Positions 32,438 to 44,243 of a stretch of DNA of 64,000 nucleotides are shown in pieces; position 1 is the stretch's first letter, and each line of letters starts with the position of its first letter. Under the pieces are notes generated by a model. The model did no database searches. It was given only the letters and a program-made list of their open reading frames with translations, and was not told the origin of the DNA. The DNA lies in NCBI GenBank assembly GCA_904066235.2, contig CAJFCV020000005.1, positions 7,063,501-7,127,500 on the forward strand, written 5' to 3'. The position numbers and the translations under genes are program-made. The stretch is from Bursaphelenchus xylophilus. Its lineage: Eukaryota > Nematoda > Chromadorea > Rhabditida > Aphelenchoididae.

Positions 32438-33441
32438 CTACTTGTTCTTCTTTTTCTTGTTGACCTTGGGCTGTTCAGGGACGGGATTTCCTTTCTTGGG
32501 GACCTTGAACAACTTCTTCCTATCAATATATGAGGCGGCCATCCATCCCAGAACAGGAGCAGTCCAATAAGTGATCATAAACCATTGAAGATCAAGGCCG
32601 GGGCAGCCCATGAGTCTGGACGAGGTGGTAACCGGGTTCAGTCCGGGGACTCCAACGTATACCAGTGCTAAAAAATACAACGATCAAGATTTTGACAGTA
32701 TTTTTGAAAGAATTTCACTAAAAATCAGAACCTACCAAATGTGAGGGCAGCAGAGGTGACGAAAGGCATTATATATCTCCGGTACTTCAAACTGAGATTG
32801 GACAAAACCAGTCTCAAGACGAAACAACCAAGGAATTCATATCCCAATGCAAAAATAAATGGCACCTGCAACAATTCAACTAATGTTACGTCACAAAAGA
32901 AGGGCTCTTCGTATCTATAAGTCTTACATGGTATTTCAAAGCACATGGCAAGTTGGAATATAATTGAGCATGTTCAGCAGAGTAGCCACTCGTGTAGTAC
33001 CATAAGCTATCCGCTATTCTCGAAGCCGAGTATCCCCCGAGGGTCTGAGCAGCCAGCAAAGTCAGCAATGTGACCGAATCCATTGCCTCTTTCCATGCCA
33101 TCTCTACTGGCAGCAACGGAGAAATGTAAGCTCCTCTGTTGTACTGAGCAGTAACCACCAGGATGGTGAAAACAGCCGAGAAGAACCCGATGGGACCATA
33201 ATTCTTTATCATAATCGCTAAAATACGATGCTCTTTTTTATTTGAGGATATTCATACCATTTTCATAGACACAAGTGCATTGTTGAGTAACCGCGATCAG
33301 TTCCATGAAGAAGAGGTAAGGCTGGGATCCCTTCCGATAGAATTGTTCCACCGTCTTTCGACATACCTCCGCAGTTACAATTACAAAGGCGTAGAAGGTG
33401 ACGGCCGTCACAGCCGGAGTCCAGTTGATGTCCGAGGACAT
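32438..33441 (-). CDS. Divergent (AQP11/superaquaporin-like) aquaporin
   Basis: Four exons on the minus strand joined in phase. Six hydrophobic segments are visible. The second pore loop is GVPGLNPVTTSSRLMGCPG followed by LQWFMITYWTAPVLGW, where NPV replaces the usual NPA and the ITYW..P..GW block is typical of aquaporins. The first pore loop reads GAYISPLLPVE, with SPL where NPA/NPC is expected. The C-terminus is Lys-rich (KVNKKKKNK), possibly an ER-retention or basic tail. About 265 aa. Family role: membrane channel for water or small solutes; the superaquaporin group has aberrant NPA boxes and is often intracellular. Start ATG 33441 (MSSDINWTPAV) was the first in frame after an acceptor-like GATCAG. 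Confidence 0.8.
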
Positions 33442-33795
33442 GCCCGTTGACGGAACTGATCGGAAGAACACGTAAACACTTCAAGACTTCCAAAGACCCT
33501 TTCCTTGAAGGGCCCGATTCTCTCCCAACACGAACACAAATGTTTTGGCGTTGTGTTTTATTCGGAATTTCGGCGAAAAAAATTAGAAGAGCAAAGAATT
33601 TGTAAAGTTGCAGTAATTTCTACCTTGTAGCCGGTATTAATAATAGGCTTGGACTATAAAACTGTGATAGGTAATTCGCCTTTACTTTTGTTTATACCTG
33701 TTGATTGATTGCAAGCCCGCGCCGGCTGTAGAATGACTTTTAAGTCTCCGTCTTCCCCTTCCCGTGTCACACTCGGGGCTTTCGATTATTAAACT
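33442..33795. promoter_or_regulatory. Divergent promoter region, aquaporin / NAA30
   Basis: About 350 nt between the start codons of two head-to-head genes. It presumably contains both promoters. No motif stands out apart from short G+C-rich patches near 33715. Confidence 0.4.
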
Positions 33796-34929
33796 ATGGC
33801 CTCCATATTTCAGAGCCCCAGGAAACCTTTATTTGATCGGGTATTTATGACTGAGCCCGGGGCCATTCAAGGGCTAGTTAAAGATACGATTGATCGTCTA
33901 CGCAATGTTGATCGTCTTATCCATGTAGGTGTGGGGTCTGTCTAAAGGATCTAGGAGCTTAACATTGGGCCGTTCATGACCTTGCTGTTTCAGGGAAAGA
34001 ATCAGAATCCAAGGACTTCGGACCCGGGGATTCCGAAGGAAAATCGTCGATCTAAGACCAACACCAGCCCTGAACAACTTATTCATGACAAAGAAAACGT
34101 AACAGTTCCGGTTCTCGGTCAAAGTACCCATAACAGAGACATTACCAAATCAGTTCAGCCAAGTACGAGCCAAAGGAGACCTTCTAATCCAAGGAAATCA
34201 ACTGCTGATGTTATAAAAGACACCCAATCTAAAAATATGCCTACTTCCGCCAAATCTCCCGACGATGTTTGTATAATTCCATTTACTGATGAGAAAACGG
34301 ACCTCAAGCCTTTGATGAAAGTGGTTGGAGCAGAACTCAGCGAACCATATTCGATATACACTTACAGATATTTCGTCCAGAATTGGCCTGATCTCAGTTT
34401 CTTGGTAAGTGTAATGTTTATATTTTTTATTATTTGTTTAGGCAAAGGTCAAAGCTACTGGAGAGATTATTGGTGCTATTGTGTGTAAAGATGAGGTCAT
34501 CGGAGTGCCTACTCACTTATACAGAAAGGGTTACATAGCCATGTTGGCTGTGAATGTGGAGTGGAGAAAGCTTGGATTAGGCTCAAGGTTGGTTCTCAGA
34601 GCTATTGAAGAATTGAAAAAGAGAAGGTGTAACGAGGCAAGTTCTCTTTTACAAATTGGTCATTATCCTTTATAGCTTTTTATTATCTTACCTTATTTTA
34701 GGTATTACTCGAGACGGAAAGTACGAATGGAGGATCTCTCAGTCTCTACGAACGCCTTGGATTTTGCCGAGATGATCGGATGCACAGGTATTACCTGAAT
34801 GGAGAAGATGCCTTCAGACTTCGCTATTTTATTGGAGATTATCATGAACTTCCGGAGGAATTGCTCCCAGAACTCGAGATGGATGATTGTCCTGATATGG
34901 ATTGTTGTGATGACCACTCTCTAGATTAG
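33796..34929 (+). CDS. naa30: NAA30, catalytic subunit of N-terminal acetyltransferase NatC
   Basis: Four exons. Exon 1 (33796-33840) encodes MASIFQSPRKPLFDR. Exon 2 is a polar, likely disordered 120-aa region ending in IYTYRYFVQNWPDLSFL. Exon 3 continues AKVKATGEIIGAIVCK, GYIAMLAVNVEWRKLGLGSR (the GNAT acetyl-CoA loop RxxGxGxx in slightly altered form) and RRCNEV. Exon 4 has LLETESTNGGSLSLYERLGF and YYLNGEDAFRLRYFIG, hallmarks of NAA30. Family role: acetylates protein N-termini starting with Met followed by a hydrophobic residue, with NAA35 and NAA38. The tail is acidic and Cys-rich (MDDCPDMDCCDDHSLD), unlike human NAA30. The intron between exons 3 and 4 appears to use a GC donor (AACGAG|GCAAGT). 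Confidence 0.92.
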
Positions 34930-35643
34930 TCCCTCTAATTTATATCTTGTTTTGCTAAAAATTGCATTTTCCTGTAATGTAGTCAATTTTCCGGTTTCCT
35001 GTAACTTACTCGGTTGTCTACTACAAACTTTGCTCAATTCTTATCAAAACGGGATGCATTTTACAGTTTTAATTCAATTTTATTATGTAAAATAAAAGAG
35101 AAATTATACAAGGGTCAACAAAAATATGAGAATACCTGCTTGACATAAAACCTTAACTTAGGAGGAGAAAAAAGGCGAGGTGAAACAGATCTCGATGTCT
35201 ACGGTTACTGAGAAACAGAACAAGGCAGTCCCAAGTGCCCTGAGGGGTTGTTATTACTAATTGTGAAGAGATTGGCACTGTGAAAAGCGGCTCACATTCA
35301 GATGTTACCTCTGATTTCACGGACAAAGAAACAGATAAGAGGCCTATTCAGAGAAGATATGTCGAGTTGAGAGACCTTGGATCAAGCTGTCGGACCTTTA
35401 ATTAAACTAGTAAGTGAAGAAATGGAAGGACTAAGGTCTGTTTCTAAAACTGCTGAGAAGAGTTGTGATCAGTAATGAAGGGAGAAGCATCTCTGAAAGG
35501 TAATAACTAAGAATGAGATTCTCTACTGACTCACAACCCTCCTCAACGTTTCGAAAACACTGGTAAGGCACTTCGGATAACACATTTGGGGGTGATAAAG
35601 AAACAAAAGGCACCTGGTAATTCTTAGAACTTTTTTAGATTCT
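34930..35643. other. Convergent intergenic region
   Basis: About 700 nt between the stops of NAA30 and the exchanger gene. AATAAA occurs near 35089. It presumably holds two 3' UTRs. ORFs are short and unsupported. Confidence 0.45.
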
Positions 35644-38600
35644 TTAGAAGCCGGCGATGTAACAGTAGGACTCCAAGGCAGACAGACCCAAGTAGATCAG
35701 CCAGAGGACAGTCATGAACAAGGATGTGGCAACCTGGATCTTTCGGGGTCCACCCAACTCTCCACCAATCTTGGGATGACGTCTTAGCACGATGACAATG
35801 ATGCAAATGAACGCTTCAATGCAGAAGATGGTCACGGAGAAAGCCAGGGTTCCGGGATCTACGTGGAAGATGTTTCCGCGGTACCAATGGACAACTGCGG
35901 CCATTGTCCAGGCAATTCCAATGCCCAAGAAGACGTTGACGGCGTTGGAACCGGTCACGTTTCCGATCGAATTATCAGCGTATTTGTCTTGAACAGCCGA
36001 CACTTTGGAGGCGAAGGTGTCTAAAACAAAGGAGAGGGAATGAAGTTAACACAGTATTAAGGTTGTATTGCAATTTAATTTTTTGTCTCAAGATTAAAAA
36101 GAATTATATTAGACTTACCGGGGACAGATGTTCCTACAGCGACGAAACTGATGGCAGTTACAGCATCCTTCAATCCCACCCAGCAACCAAATTGCGAAGC
36201 CATATCACCAATAACAGCTGTCAGGATACCAATCATCAAGATCGAAATGGTGAAACAAGCCCAGCCTCCCCAGTAATCGGTTGGTGGGATGGTTGCGAAC
36301 AACAATTTCCAAGGCACAGTCAGGAAATGCATGAAGTAGTCGTACTTGCTGGGGGTTACTGGTTGCTTGGCAGTAACCTCAGTGCCTGTTTGACTTCCAT
36401 CTTCTCCATCGTCATCGTCTTCGTCATCTCCGGCACTGACTGTTAATGCCTCAACAAATTGTTCTCTCCAAGAGGAGGTCCCCAGCATGAATGAAGCATT
36501 CGCAGTCTTTAGCATTCGATCCACAACTCCCTACAAAAAATAAACTTGATTTTTATCAAGTATGCTGTAGTTAGGTGACAAAAGACTTTAATTATACCCA
36601 CCTGGAACTCCTTGCTCTCCTTGATAGTGATCTGACACTTCCTGTACTCTCCCAGCCGAGGTTTACCCAATTCCGCCACTTCCAATTGGTCCTCAGTCAG
36701 GTGAATTGCATTGTCTTCACCTAAAACAGGATGATTGTGGAAGGAAAGATGAAAAGAAATGCAACATATGGCTCGAACTAAATGTTCAAGCAAGCTTTGG
36801 TCGTCAACAAAACATTTTGTCCGCTAGGAGGACAGTTTCGTATCCACTTTAAGGAGACAGGACAGAGTGGACAGGACAGAGTGGGGGCAAAAGACAAAGA
36901 CCCTTCAAAGACACACTGTTATGACGTCACGGAAACAACGAAGGCAACATCGAGTACATGCACGATTCCAAACCTGGTTGCTGACTCAGCTGACTGGCCA
37001 ACGAGGCAATGGAGCCGCTGAACACGGAGCCAAGACGGTCCCGCACCTTGCCCTGGAAGAAGCCCTCGGCCGAAAACATACTGCGCCGGCGGTTGGGCGT
37101 CAATCGACCTAAAATGGGGTGACAGAAGGAAGTGGGCGGAAGGTGAAAACCAGAAATTATGCGATGAAAACGTCCAGGTTACGGTACTGCCAAAGTTACG
37201 TCTCTTCCCACTTACCCGATTCGTCCTGTGAGCCCGGGAACAACGAGGATTGGCGCTTGCGTTCGATGCGGCGCGAGAAGCGCTCCTGACATTTGCGGAC
37301 ATCTGCCAATGAAATTTGTAATATAAAATACGTTAAATTATAAGGTGCGAGTGCATCGTTCTTTCACATTCATTCCGCACACCTCCAATCGCACGCCAAA
37401 GAAACGCCACACGCCGAATGTTAGTCGAGAGTTGAGAAAAAGATGTTATTGGAGAGATAAGGAGAGTTACAAAAACGGCAAAGTCTGGCCACAAACCCGC
37501 ATAATAGGTAAAATGGCCGGTCTGTGAGGATCAACAGGTTCAAGAACGGGTTTGATGACGCAAAAAATCGAATCAAAGCCTCTGATTGATAACATAAATC
37601 ATCGGATATAAAAGTTGGCAGGTCCTTCGTCATTACGGATTGGAATCTTAATTGTCCAAGACCAGGAAATTCAAAGCCAAACTGAGAGCCCAAAAAAGTC
37701 GGAAGCAAATAAACGATAGAAAAAAAGCGAGTAATCAAAATAAGCGGTGATTTAGCCGAAGTTAAAGTTTCAGCCTCCATTCCAACCTACCGGACATCTT
37801 CTTCGCCCAGATTGGGGGCTGCAATTCAATGTAGAAGAAGTCGGATCGCTCATATTGCTCGGTGTCGACGATTCCGATCTCCACCACGGCTCTAAAAATA
37901 ACATTTGGATAGTAAGAGGCAAGGACAATACAATCATTTTTTGATCTTTGGATTTCTCTATCACCCTTACTCAGTCTGGTTGTTCCCAAAAACAACTTCT
38001 CCCTCCTTGACTTCGTAGTCCTTATTGCCAACGGCAGTTCCGTCATAAGTTTTGTACGGGACAACAACTTCACCACGACATCCAGAGGTTCTGTTGATCT
38101 TCAAATGCAGAACACCACAGTTCTCAATGACTTGGAAGTGGTCGTGCTCAAAGGAGAAGACTCCAGCATGGTCATCGTCCAGAATCATGACAGTGGCAGT
38201 TGCGGGGAGTTCAAGTTGGGCCACTGGAACACCTCCAAGACGGCTGGGATCCAGGATAAGACCGTCCTTGGTGCGGACTCGGAGATTGGTGAGGTGGAGG
38301 TAGAAATGCTCGTCTTCCTCGAATACGTCGTCATCAACAATCTCAATGGTAATTTTCTAAAAAAATTCAAGGTTTTTATAATAACTGGATTCATTTGTAA
38401 ATACGCTTGTTTACTTATTTTTGTCTAATATTTTTATACATAAGTATAAATAAACGCAAATATAAATGAGCTATTACAAATTATGTTTTATGCTTATATC
38501 AAAAGAAAATAAAAATGTATTTTTACCTGATGACGATCTTCAGGTCTGAAAGTCAGCGTTCCCTTGACTGGAATGTAATCCGACTCCGCATTCGCCGTTC

Positions 38601-39985
38601 CATCCTCAGTATAATAATCGACCATCACAGTTAGACCCTCCGGACCTCCATCTCGACCAACCATCACATCAAACGTGCCGACATTCTCCAAAACAGTGTA
38701 ATGAGCGGGATCGAAGAAGATACGACAGGTGTTCTGTCGAGCTTGTTTCTCCTGAGCGTTGAGAATGGCGTCCAAACTCTTGTCATGTTCTTTGTCAAGT
38801 CTCTTCTTGATGATGTCCCCACCTCCAATCAGCCGTCTGGTCGCTTGCACTCGGTAGAAAGCCCTCGATTTGGGGCCTTTGTTGATCATCTCGTACTCGG
38901 CCTGTTTCTGCAGCTGGACCGGATCCAAATGCGGATTCTTTCTTCGGAGTTCTCTCATGGTCTCGATGAATTCGCGACGATGTTCTTCGAATGCCCGTAG
39001 GGCAGGGTCCAGCTCTCCTTGAATCCCGCTTTTATAGGCATTGGAATTGGCAATTCCATTTCCCTCCAACATTTTCATTTCTTCCGCTTCGGTCGCGATA
39101 AGACCATGAGATCCGCGACGATAACGATGGGGTAGGAATTTTTTCTGAAGCAAGATCAAAGAAGGCTTCATCAACACTTACATGCAGGATCTTGATGTCA
39201 GTAACCCATGCTGTGAAGACTGTCAATGGGAAGAAAGCAAACGTCACGACTCCCTCCCAAATATCGATGACTCCAGGTGTAATTACTGACAGAATGATGT
39301 ACATCCAGATGTAAGCAAAGATCGACCAGGTGGCCGTCACGAAGAATACATCCAAATGTTTCTGTCTTCGAACTTCGGTGGAAGGAACGGCCATCACACA
39401 GATGGCCGTGATCATAAACAAGTTGAAAGCGGCCGATCCGACGATCGTATTCGGCCCCAAATCTCCGGCTTCGAAGCCTTTGGCCAGGACTTCAATGATG
39501 GATAACAGAATCTCGGGAGCGGAGGAACCTGGAATATAAAGTTTGACTATTTGATCAGAGACTTGTCAATCGAAAAATTTGTTATACACACCCAGCGCCA
39601 TCAGTGTCAAATTACTGACAGTGTCATTCCAAATCCGGACCTTGATCTTCATGGGCTCAAGGCCAGGCCGCTTCACGACCACAGTCCTCTCCATACTCGT
39701 GATCACCTCAATGCCCGACATAAATCGATCGGCCACAATAGAGACTCCCAGAAACATGTAGATGATGATCAGGAAGTAGATCCCGCCGCGGAAGACCCGG
39801 TCGCCGAGCGAGAGGTCGAGGAACGGCCTCCACAATGGAATGAGCAGCCCATCCACGCAATTCCTCGTCGCATCAGCGGCCGAACAATTGGTGCCGGCTT
39901 CGGTGGTGGCGATGGAAATGAACAGAACGGCGAGAGCGAGCATCACGGGTGGCGGCATCGACCACCAACGACAGCCATTGCTCAT
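35644..39985 (-). CDS. ncx: Na+/Ca2+ exchanger (SLC8/NCX family)
   Basis: At least eleven exons on the minus strand. A signal-anchor start (MSNGCRWWSMPPPVMLALAV) is followed by Cys-containing ectodomain and helices. The alpha-1 repeat reads GSSAPEILLSIIEVLAKGFE with VGSAAFNLFMITA. After helix 5 comes the XIP-like basic segment KILHKKFLPHRYRRGSHG. Two Calx-beta domains follow: CRIFFDPAHYTVLENVGTFD to TLTFRPEDRHQ, and AGVFSFEHDHFQVIENCGVL to VVEIGIVDTEQ, with acidic Ca-binding runs (IVDDDVFEEDEHF). A variable loop (exons about 37305-37221, 37112-36974, 36722-36601) precedes the alpha-2 repeat GDMASQFGCWVGLKDAVTAI and GTSVPDTFASKVSA. The end is YCYIAGF. Family role: plasma-membrane Ca2+ extrusion driven by the Na+ gradient. 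Start 39985 chosen; the frame stays open further upstream to 40084. Confidence 0.93.
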
Positions 39986-42900
39986 CGTGGAGTGGTCAAG
40001 GCCGGTGGGAGATGGTTGACGATCAAAGTCGGTCTGAAAAGTGACAATTGGGGGAAAGGCCGGAGGAATTTCATTGTTACACATGCCGTAAAGTAATCGA
40101 ATTAATCAAAACTTTTGAGTTCTCAAGTTGGCTCGGCAAAAATTAATTCAAGCAAGGGCGAAGAAGGCATGGTACGGTGCATTTTAAAGTTCGTAAATAA
40201 AGAAATGATATGATATAATAGAAATGGAAATGGAGAAAAAAGTTTATGCAAGATCCAGTTTCACCTTCGACTTCCGGCTTCAATTCCGGGAATGCAAATT
40301 CACGGAATAAATGACCAAATAAAGTAATCTATCAAGCACGGGACGAGCTGGGGTCAAACGGTCAGCTGTTTTGATGCCAAAAAAAGTCTTGAGAACATGT
40401 TCGGGAGAACATGAGCCGGATCCCCGCGCACGGCCCCGGCTTCAATTCACCCCGAGCCCCGAAACTAAACGTCAAATATATTTGGCGGCCATTCTCCACG
40501 GCCTCACACGGCTCTCGACCCTAATTTGAATCCCAACCCGGCAAGAAGTTGTTTCCTCACGTATGCCGGTCCGTCTCGATGGTGTCAAGTCTTTTTTGTG
40601 GTGCAATTTTAAGTGCTGCGTCAGCCCCGAACTTTTTTGGGTGTGCTGAGGGTTTTCTTTTATCCGGTTTGTTGCTCTGGAAGAATTAGCGCCCCAGGCC
40701 ACCGTTTTTAAGACTTCCTGAACCGCCCGACCGGAATCCAGGTCTCCATAGCAAAAGCGGCCCCAATCTCCCCTAAGGCGTTTGAGTATATCGCCAGGTA
40801 GACGTTCCAAGCCTATCCTTACACTGGGTGCAACGGACCGATGAACAATAATGAAGCGGACGTCTTAAACTAACCCCCAAAGCACAGACGTTCGGAATAT
40901 CCGCAAGAAATGTAGGGAATCCGAAACATGTAGGCTATGTCACCGGTTGAGGCAATGATAGCGCGGAACGGGAAGGCCAAATAAAACTGGAGATAAAAAA
41001 AGATATTTCCCGTGCTTGGATACGAAAATGGCAGAAAAGATATAAAAAAAAGATTGTTCTGGGATTACGGACGGGATGAACTGTTGAACTGGGGACCAAC
41101 AATTTGCAAAGAGTTTAAAAATGTATCCGAAAACATTTAAAATTGTGAAATCCATAATCCCGGCCCGACAAGTAGATGAAACCATGACCCAAACCCCGCA
41201 ACCCGGATCATCCGCCTTAACCCCTTGAACTCGCGGAACGGGCGGTTGCAAACAATGTTTCAGGCCCGCATTTCGTCGAAAATCCGTGTTCCCCGCCACT
41301 CTGGGGACCGGCGGGCCCCCTTGCAATTTACCTGACGCTGAAGACTCTGGTTACACTTTGCTGAAAGGAGGGGCTGCAACCGGCTGCCTCAGCCCGTCTT
41401 GTACGCTGTTTCCTCACTCTTCCGATCGACTACTTTAGCTTAAACATTGGGCCTGTTCTCTCGTCTCTCGGCCCTCACGCACCTTTGCCGCAGGCCTGGA
41501 TCCCGATCTCGCGCACCCCGAGGATCCCCCTGCCCTCTCCAATGTTCATTTCGGATCGGGGCGAGAGAAAGGAGGGCCTTAACTTGACCTCTTGAGGGCT
41601 TGTTTAAAGCTCCGGTTTCGAGAAGTTGCACTTGACCGAGCACTGATTGGAGGACTGCGAAAAGCATCAATTTGGAAGGCTTCAAAATCGCTCTTGGCAC
41701 CTCATCGCAAATGTTGCAAAAGTAATGTCAGGACGGGGGGATTCGGCGGACAAGCCCCGATTCCAAAAACTGTGGGCCCAGAGCCCACCTGGTGGGGCCC
41801 AAACAAGGGCTCAAAAGGAAAAACATCATTATGAGCGGACTGTAAAAACACAGAAAGGAAGAGGACATGTCCCCAGCAGCGGCGACAGACAAGCCTTGAC
41901 GTGACAGAGAACACGACGTTTGTTAAAAACGGCCGAATTTCCAGCCTATGGGGAGAAACTTGAAGCGGCCGATCACGGCTTCGAAATAACCCACCTATTT
42001 TGTGTTGGGGCCGGAGGGCCTCAATCACCTCGCCGCTCGCCCCACCTCAGGCGCCACCACCCGGGGAAACCGGAAGAGTGCCCTAGAGCGCCCGGGGCCC
42101 GCTTTGATTTGTTGTGGCCAAAACAAGAGCATTCCATTATAAACCCGTCGCTTACGTACATAATCCCTCCCCATAATTACTTTGTTAGTTTTTAGGCGCG
42201 AAAAGGGATTTTAGGTGGGGGCGGGGGAGGGAAAGGGAAAGGGTAATTAGGGGCCAAGTAAAACGCCTCCACTAGATATCGTTGGCAATCTACACTTTAG
42301 GGTAAGGCGCGAAAAACGTGCGGCTGGAGGGCAGAGCTCAGGTAAAGCTCGACCCCGCTCCTCCGCTCTCCGCTTATCTTGTAGGCTTGGCCCAACCACT
42401 ACACTTTGAAGAGTTTTGTCTTAAGTGCGGGCTTCTTCACAAGTTAGTCGCTAGCCGCGGCCCCGTGTGGAAACGGGGATTGAAGTCGAGACAAAGAAAT
42501 AAACGAAACACTTTCCCGACTTCTTTACTTCTTTCTGATATTTTCGCGTTTCTTCGGGCACTGAGCAAACACTGTCATCCTGCACCGTGCTGGCGGTTAA
42601 GCGATGCCTTTTACTGTTCCCGCATCTCCAGCACGACCATGCCGACCTCCATTTATGGGGGCTTAGCGGCCAGAAACTGAGACTGGTCAAGCGGTGCACT
42701 CTTTCCGTGAGGACATTAGATGGCAACATAAATAACCCAAAACAGCGTCGTTGGCATGGAATATTGCGGAATGCATTAAAAATAACCGAATGTGATGACA
42801 TATTCCATACATCTCGTAAAGCAAAGAATGGTAATAAAAGGCGGGTTCAATATGCCTGCAAGTTGCAAACAGATGGCAGGAATGAGAGGGCCGACGGCAG

Positions 42901-44243
42901 AATTGAGAGATCAGGGTTCGAATTGAAGAAAGTAAGAGAAACCTTTGGCTCACCGTCCCTTTAAACGACTTCATCCACGATTATAAGCCGATAATTGGGC
43001 TCCCTTTGGACTTGTTTATGTTATTCACCTGAGTTCCCTGATTAATTAACTGGGAACGAGCGCTTTGAGACTCGTATGGGCCGAGAACGAGCGGCTCAAC
43101 GAAATGGGCGAGACATTCCAAGGCCATGGCTACAGACGGCGTACATTATCCACCCGATTCCATAAATATAAAGAAGTCATCATCGAACATTAAACCCCTC
43201 ATAAAGCCCCCAAAAAAAACATGACCAGCGCAAGCAGGGCCTATGGCCAGACCGACGTTCAGGAATTGGATTCACCGCCCTCAGAATAGTGGCTTAATGA
43301 GATTGCGTGATTGAATTTGGAGCGGAGATAAAGGCCACGTTTAAGGGTCCCGATGATGATGAAGTGGGACGGAATGAAACCCGGACGTTCAGAAGAGTTC
43401 GGGTTTCGGATTCGACCGCACTCTTTTGAAGCCCCGAGGGTAGTGAGCGCCGACATGTCAGAAGTCTTTAGTACCGGGATTATGTCTGCAGGATTTATAA
43501 TCTCCAGCTGTTTTTCGACCACATCCAGGGTTATAATCGCGTAAATTATTTACAGTAAAAGGGATTGCTTTTCTTTCTCGAATAAAAATTTTTATTTTCG
43601 ATCTTACAGTATCCCCATAGGCACTTTGCTTTCTTGAGCATCAGAAACCTGCGCAAGACGTCTTCCCGCACGTGCAGCTGGACTCAGCCTTAGCATATTC
43701 TAGAACTCCCTCAGGCAGTGCAACAAATCAAACGCGAATTAGGAATGCCCGGAGGAAACAACGCCATAAACAAAGACCCGGCGCCCCGAAGATGGGACAA
43801 TAAAATAAACTCAAACAAAAGGAAGCAGGCGATGTTCGAACGTCTTGCTGGGCCCAGGAGTTTGTTGGCGTTTTGCTGCCGGTGCCAAACGTTCTTAATT
43901 CCTTTTGCGGGGCCGCAGGGCCGAAAGGAAAGAAAAGTTATCCGAGCAGCGCATTCAAACCATATTCTTGCATTTCGGTCCGAGAAATGAACGACTTCTG
44001 GTTTATTAGTTTCCCCACTCCCCGGGGGAGAAAATAACGGCACTGGTGGGAGGAAAGAGCGTCAAAAAAATACTGTATTTTTAAACATAAACATATGAAA
44101 TTCCACTAAATTTCGTGCAGGCTACTAATTCCAATTTCAAATCTCTTTAATATTTATCTTGTTATTGGCGCACAATATAGAGATAAGTCATGTACATTTT
44201 AAATGGTGATCGCAAATAATTTGTCATAGAAGGGATTCTAAGT
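39986..44243. other. Long noncoding region upstream of the exchanger gene
   Basis: About 4.2 kb with no exon chain I can support. GC content is visibly higher than in other intergenic stretches, especially about 40400-43200, which opens ORFs in several frames at once on both strands. None shows a recognisable motif. It probably contains the promoter and possible alternative first exons of the exchanger gene. The 3' end of fan-1 lies at 44244. Confidence 0.45.

Noticed and set aside
41440..42974. Many 80-125 aa ORFs on both strands
   Set aside because: They overlap each other in several frames in a GC-elevated stretch with no domain or exon chain. Interpreted as chance ORFs.
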